Below are positions 60,501 through 64,000 of a stretch of DNA of 64,000 nt, piece by piece. A program made the position numbers and the translations under genes. The notes below the pieces were generated by a model. That model was not told the origin of the DNA and did not search any database. It saw only the letters and a list, made by a program, of their open reading frames with translations. Positions within the stretch are counted from its first letter, which is position 1; each line of letters starts with the position of its first letter. This stretch comes from Brasenia schreberi (Eukaryota; Streptophyta; Magnoliopsida; Nymphaeales; Cabombaceae). The stretch covers positions 5,491,001 to 5,555,000 of the forward strand of contig JAYKKT010000040.1 of the NCBI GenBank assembly GCA_036023115.1. The letters run 5' to 3'.

Positions 60501-63358
60501 TTGGTAAAGTAAATGATCCAAGTGATCTTCACATTCATTTTTTCTCATATTTTTAAATCTTATTTATATTTTTCTTGGAATTTGATGATATCATCTTCAT
60601 CAACCCCATCAATAATCAAATTAGGTTCTTGAATACTAAAGTAAGCATAATCCCATTAGTATTTTGATAAAAAATAGTGGAAACAAAGAATTCATGTAGT
60701 TGACCCCATCTAGAATGGGAAAAGGCTTAATTATTGTTGTTGTATTCTTGCCCAACTTTAATAGCAATTTGGGTAAGTAAACACCGAACCACATCATTTT
60801 TTCCTTCCATTTTTTAAATAAAACAAGCTTTTGGGAATTACCTCAATCTTAGAATAACAAAGATAAGAAGACAAAACTTACTCCAAGTTGAGTATGCTTC
60901 CCAATGTAACCATGTCCGATAATATTCTTACGAGTATGCTCTGATATTATATAAGAAAATGATCCTTCAACTTGCTTGAGGAATCCCAACCAATTTGTCA
61001 AATAAACAAATCGAGAATAGCCACGAAACTGATTCACCAAAAGCTTGGTGTTTCAATACTCAATACGAATCAAATATCAAATTAATCAAGAGTCAAACAA
61101 GTGTCAAGGTGCTGCAAAACAACATGACTTATTAAGAGGTAAGAGGCTCTATTGTCAAGGTGCTGCAAAACAACATGTCTTATTAAGAGGTAAGAGGCTC
61201 TATTTATAGAGCAAGCAAGAAAATACAACATTTTACATCAAAGTGAGAAGAGAGAGAGAGGCATCCAACATTCAGCCGTTGACTAGCCATTGAGGAGTCC
61301 TGATCCCCAATGGCTAGCTGGAATGGCCAGGGCACGGGCCCTAGTGGCCCATCCTATTTATTACATTTTAACACCATGCTTCTCCCATCATGCCTTTTGA
61401 CTACCGGCTGATACTTTCAGATCTAATCACAGGGTCTCTATTCCATGAGTTATATCCTTGTTATGTGTTCATGGTGTCATTACATCACATAAATCTAGTG
61501 ATTATAGGGCAGGCCGTTTGGCCACACCAAGAGTAACCTAGGTGTTCAGAGGCAAAATGATAACAAGACATTCATGAAGAGTGCCAATGTCCGATTCAGG
61601 TCCTACAGGTGATCCTACTGATTGAGGCCTAATAATGACCTATGGAGGTGCTAGTTTTCGAGATACCTGGTGAAAGAAACAAAAACCAGAAACCGTATGT
61701 ACCTAAAGAGACATAGAAATAGGGATGCTAGTCCAACAAACAGATATCCGCTGGTTGGCTGATAGGTATGCAAGCAAAAACTGCAATGGAACAGAAAGAC
61801 CTGTTTATATAGTTAGAGAATGCATGGGCGTGTCTTACCAGTCATTTCCAAGTCAATCCACACAAGGGGGGACTTGAAAGTTCCTGTGGATCCTTCCTCT
61901 GTTGTGCCTTTTGCATCCTTTTCAGGCATGAGCTCCTTCTCTATGGTTTTGCTTTCTCCACCTGAATGCACATGCCAACTAAATGAAGCCTTTATTGACA
62001 ATTTTATAAGGAAAAACAACCTGAACTGCATATTTGTAACAAAAAACAGCAGTTCAAATGGTACCATGCTATAAGCCTACAAGCACACAAGAAAGAATTC
62101 TTTCCAATATAATTGTGAATACTCAACTAAAGAATTCTTTCCAATACAGTTGTTAATTTCCCAACATAGCTGTGAATCCTCAAATAATGTTGATGGTAAA
62201 ACCAAAGAAAATGAAACTTTAGATCTTCTGGCATAAATACAGTTCCACTTATCAGTTGGCACAAGAATATGGTATGACAGTTAAAAATGAAACTGCAACA
62301 TGGGATGTTGCTTATTTTCAGAGTTGACATCTGCATAACTGCCATCTTATATTTCCACATTCCACATTGTTAGCCACTAAAATCTTCTTACTCTTTTGTA
62401 AGCTAAGTGAAACTGTTATGTTGATGGTAGTCACTTCATGGAAATTCAGGATGAGACTGGTACGCTGGTGGTTGCTAATTCCTGACAATTCAGGAATATA
62501 GAAAGGAAGCATGAGGAATAAAAGAACTTGTATTGAACAGAGAAGACCCCGCAAGAGACGAATCCAGACTATGTCACGTACAAAACATAGTTCGATTTTG
62601 ACAAACGGTTTTCTAAACATGTATAGCAAACCTCCGGCTAAAAAAAGTTATGCCTATATAAAGAGTTCTTTTCCTTATTTCCACAGTTATATTGAACGAT
62701 CAAGCGTCGTTAGATTTAGCTGCACGGCGATTCAGCTGGAAGGCCTACCGGAAAAGTTAAGGGTTCATAAAACGTTGCTTATTCTTCCGGAATTAAATGC
62801 AGCCACCAACTAGTGTATTAAAAGGCTTGGTTTTCCGACCTTAGTGTGGAATGTGGAAGTGCGAAATCCTAAAACAAGTTTTTACTCTCTCAACATACTC
62901 GGTTTCGGTTTTGGACCTTTTGGCAATTCAGCTCCTCACCATTACAAAATATAGGTTTCTGAGAGGATTTCCAGCAAATTCACCAACTCCGTTCAGCATC
63001 ACTCCAACAGACAGATGACGATGGCGACGGGGAGTAAGAATTCATTAGCCAATCAGACTGGAAAAGGTTTGGTTTAGACAGTTCAGCTTCTCACAATACA
63101 AAACATGGTTTTGCAGGGCAGGCAAGCAATTCTCTAAACACTGATGAATGGAATTTAAAAGCGATTGATCACCAACATGCTTTTGACAAATTCCAAATAA
63201 CAACAAAGCAATGAAAACTTTAACACTAGGCAAGGTAAAGAACAAAGAAACAAACCTGACCTCTTCCGCGAATTCTCCTGGGGAGTAACGGTCGTTTGCT
63301 CGTTGTTATCCTCCGCGTCCAATCTCAGAACGCTAAAGATGTTGGCGAGATTCTTCAT
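42038..63358 (-). CDS. ORN: Oligoribonuclease (DEDDh 3'-5' exoribonuclease)
   Basis: Eight exons (minus): 63358-63256, 61961-61839, 56417-56341, 55371-55290, 55155-55100, 45213-45124, 44118-44028, 42153-42038; total 738 bases, 245 residues plus stop. The enzyme degrades very short RNAs to mononucleotides; plant forms are organellar or nuclear. DEDDh residues are all visible: WIDLEMTG (Asp, Glu), [10 protein letters not shown] (Asp), [10 protein letters not shown] (His, Asp). Other family blocks are [44 protein letters not shown] and YFKDNIF. Start [11 protein letters not shown] matches plant homologues; a leader intron probably ends at CTACAG before 63375. The donor of exon 5 is GC (CAG/GCTAGT), the others GT. 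Introns 2 (5.4 kb) and 5 (9.9 kb) are enlarged by transposons. All frames are open, so probably functional. Confidence 0.92.
42528..42587. repeat. (TA)n(TG)n microsatellite
   Basis: Compound dinucleotide repeat in intron 7 of the oligoribonuclease gene. Confidence 0.95.
42673..43217. repeat. Imperfect 110-bp direct duplication in intron 7
   Basis: GTGTGTATGTGTAGAAATAT, an ACCACATC block, TTTAAAGTGCAAAAGTAA and GATAGAAAAGGCAT occur in the same order at about 42673-42783 and about 43105-43217. Confidence 0.7.
45706..46640 (+). mobile_element. Diverged RTE LINE fragment (copy D)
   Basis: Collinear with the linker between endonuclease and reverse transcriptase and the first part of RT (GTGGTGTAAGACAAAA-type region, [19 protein letters not shown] at about 46425-46485). 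It is cut at both ends, with many stops, and is older than most copies. In intron 5 of the oligoribonuclease gene. Confidence 0.75.
48520..49130. repeat. 110-bp tandem repeat array with degenerate flank
   Basis: Units containing AAACCCAAATATAAATTGCA and AGTAAGAGYGAAAGCTCAAT start at about 48795, 48905 and 49015, a period of 110. Degenerate relatives extend left to about 48520. Confidence 0.8.
49360..49921. repeat. G-rich low-complexity block with internal duplication
   Basis: Strong G/T and G/A bias on the plus strand, unlike the AT-rich surroundings. The segment GGCCGACTGGTGGCAG followed by GTGGTGGCCGGCTGGGGTA occurs near 49670 and again near 49850. Confidence 0.7.
51933..52124 (+). pseudogene. 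Captured RRM-domain gene fragment
   Basis: One frame reads [20 protein letters not shown], then VT, a stop (TAG 51999-52001), [10 protein letters not shown], a stop (TGA 52032-52034), [13 protein letters not shown]...[15 protein letters not shown]. This is most of an RNA recognition motif of the plant hnRNP/musashi-like type. The RNP1 octamer RGFGFIVF is perfect, and the RNP2 side (MFI...GVSWE) is shifted by one base just upstream. Both stops are explained by C-to-T changes from the usual codons. It lies between the left terminal region of the hAT-like element and the RTE insertion, so I infer capture of host sequence by the transposon. Confidence 0.75.
52164..53332 (+). mobile_element. RTE LINE with inverted 5' segment (copy F)
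   Basis: Flanked by the 12-bp duplication ATGCTGCACCGA (52152-52163 and 53333-53344). The first part (52164 to about 52290) is the RTE 5' end in reverse orientation. The remainder (from about 52305) is the RTE 3' half in forward orientation, ending in (GTT)n. Both parts lie between one pair of duplications, so they came from a single event. This matches the structure produced by twin priming. Confidence 0.85.
52310..53299 (+). CDS. RTE reverse transcriptase C-terminal half, open frame
   Basis: 329 open codons, the longest uninterrupted RTE frame in the window, from within the reverse transcriptase ([18 protein letters not shown]) through [13 protein letters not shown] and the catalytic [12 protein letters not shown] to the C-terminal basic block [16 protein letters not shown] and the usual end ADPV. 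No endonuclease or RT N-terminus is attached, so it is a 5'-truncated remnant, probably not translated. Confidence 0.85.
   Translation: MEKRGISLAYINLIRDMYDCAKTCVRTHERTTDFFEVNIGLHQGSTLSPYLFIMVMDELTKHIQDEVPWCMLFADDIVLVEESKEKVNKKLELWRETLESKGLRLSRTKTEYMECKFDHLATSEDIEIKIDTHCIPQKESFKYLGSIFQSDGRIDGDVTHRINAGWLKWRGASGILCDKKIPLKLKGKYYRASIRPAMFYGSECWAVNHQHEQKMSVTEMKMLRWMSGHTRKDRIHNEVIRNKLGVAPIEDKMREHHLRWFGHIERRSEEEPVRRVEKLNLESIKRGRGRPQKCWKETIKNDLAYWELTANMAHDRDLWKQRIHVADPV
53823..54577 (-). mobile_element. hAT-like non-autonomous transposon, opposite orientation
   Basis: Flanked by the 8-bp duplication ATGATAAG (53815-53822 and 54578-54585). Starts CTAAGTCACACAGACAC and ends ...CACCCGTGTGACATAG. Its internal sequence (ATGAAGATTGATTTGTGTAT, TTTGCTTTAATATAAA) is the reverse complement of the left part of the element at 51572, so both belong to one family and lie in opposite orientation. 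It lacks the RRM fragment and any transposase. Confidence 0.82.
57854..57945. repeat. Direct repeat flanking the Copia element (left copy)
   Basis: TTTTAACACCATGCTTTGCC, CATCATGCCTTT and GTACTTTCAGATCTA recur in the same order immediately after the right LTR (61366-61461). The two copies are about 95 bases and imperfect. Confidence 0.65.
60678..60746 (+). mobile_element. Short RTE LINE 3' tail fragment
   Basis: GTGGAAACAAAGAATTCATG, then GGGAAAAGGCTTAATTATTG and GTTGTTGT match the RTE end, here inside the gag-side remnant of the Copia element at 57987-61365. Confidence 0.7.
61104..61203. repeat. Tandem duplication inside Copia 5' LTR
   Basis: TGTCAAGGTGCTGCAAAACA followed by TTATTAAGAGGTAAGAGGC occurs twice in a row in the right LTR but only once in the left LTR (near 58150). 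Confidence 0.8.
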
Positions 63359-64000
63359 TGCACAGACTAAACCTGTAGCACAAAACGAAATATATAGTCC
63401 AGTTGACGAAAGACCAAAAGGACTATATCATAATTAGCGACGAGAAATTCGGAAACTCAAGAATCCACTAAGTCAAACCATACGCAGGAGAAAACAAAAC
63501 AAACTGAATCAAGCGCAACAGGAGACGATCACTGAATGAATTCGATGAACCATGGAAGCAAGACACGGCCAAGGAAGAAAGAAACCCAGCAACCCTAAAC
63601 GCGCAGACAGAGAGGGAGAGATCATACGTTGACGTGGTTTATGAAACCGGACCGGTAACCGAACTGAGGAAGACACCTCTTCACTAGAAAGGGGTTCGAC
63701 CGCTGACAAAACCGTAATAATTAATATATGTAACCTGTTAGTTGTGTTTAAAAAAAACTCTTTAGCGATATATGGTTGAAATTGGAATTAAAAATTAAAG
63801 ATTATGTATCTATTTTATTTATATACATATTTTTTCACTTTTTAAAATTTAATATTTATCAATTTATGATCTAAGATAAACAATTGAAACTCAAGCGTCC
63901 TTGTATCAGCTTCTCTCTCTATCTATACATGTATAATTTTATTACTCAAGTGTCCTTATATCAGCTTCTCTCTATGTATACACATACATATATAATTGTA
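63359..64000 (-). promoter_or_regulatory. Leader and promoter region of oligoribonuclease gene
   Basis: On the minus strand, TTTTGTGCTACAG before GTTTAGTCTGTGCAATG suggests a leader intron ending at about 63375. The upstream sequence to about 63710 could be leader or promoter. A 66-codon frame at 63709-63509 has no resemblance to known proteins. At the window edge a 55-bp imperfect duplication (CTCAAGCGTCCTTGTATCAG at about 63890, CTCAAGTGTCCTTATATCAG at about 63945) is visible. Confidence 0.45.

Larger units (their letters stand above)
57987..61365 (-). mobile_element. Decayed Copia LTR element in oligoribonuclease intron 2
   Basis: The 5' LTR (minus strand) is 60948-61365 and the 3' LTR is about 57987-58345. 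Internal frames on the minus strand: protease region at 59882-59526 (active-site DSGAS changed to DLSAS), GAG-pre-integrase and integrase start at 59512-59081 ([15 protein letters not shown]), integrase end 59050-58760 ([20 protein letters not shown]) and linker at 58691-58479. Reverse transcriptase and RNase H are missing. A degenerate primer site ATATCAGAGCATACTCG lies next to the 5' LTR. No 5-bp duplication was found. Confidence 0.8.

Noticed and set aside
63509..63709. 66-codon frame upstream of the oligoribonuclease start as an N-terminal extension
   Set aside because: A plausible leader intron acceptor and a homologue-like start (MKNLANIF) lie downstream; the upstream frame is not joined in phase by any obvious splice.

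Overview
This is nuclear DNA of a flowering plant. It is AT-rich and has spliced plant genes, (TA)n/(GA)n/(CA)n microsatellites, and plant-type Copia, RTE-clade LINE and hAT-like transposons. I cannot name the species from sequence alone. No bacterial operon, CRISPR array, tRNA or rRNA was recognised.

Four host loci can be read exon by exon. (1) 2230-8412 (+) is a prolyl oligopeptidase locus with twelve recognisable exons. It has several frameshifts and a stop, and its active-site serine segment is missing, with a LINE tail lying where it should be, so it is a pseudogene. (2) 11401-24665 (+) is an intact five-exon gene of a small plant protein family of unknown function (DUF8204-like); its exons sum to exactly 198 codons. 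(3) 26778-29084 (-) is an FMP32/DUF1640 mitochondrial coiled-coil membrane protein with two suspicious exon ends. (4) 42038-63358 (-) is a complete oligoribonuclease of eight exons and 245 residues spread over 21 kb because its introns are full of transposons. One further exon-like block (41640-41778, -) is unidentified.

The rest is layered mobile DNA. In intron 3 of gene 2 sits a non-coding Copia-type LTR element (15336-22978, 5-bp duplication GGAAA) with a full-length RTE LINE inside it (18670-21929). Between genes 3 and 4 lies a Copia element with both LTRs (30771-34611, duplication GGTTC) that shares LTR sequence with the non-coding one. Next comes an old RTE copy (34828-41343) split by two later RTE insertions. 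Intron 5 of the oligoribonuclease gene holds an RTE copy (46664-54651) interrupted by a gypsy-like fragment and two hAT-like elements. One of these elements carries a captured RRM gene fragment and a further RTE insertion whose 5' end is inverted. Intron 2 holds a decayed Copia element (57987-61365).

The target-site duplications let the order of most insertions be read directly. I found no clearly new molecular system. The most notable items are the RRM capture by the hAT-like element, the RTE-in-RTE nesting with a twin-priming-type inversion, the loss of the peptidase active site with an RTE tail in its place, and the autonomous/non-autonomous pair of LTR elements with conserved LTR hairpins.
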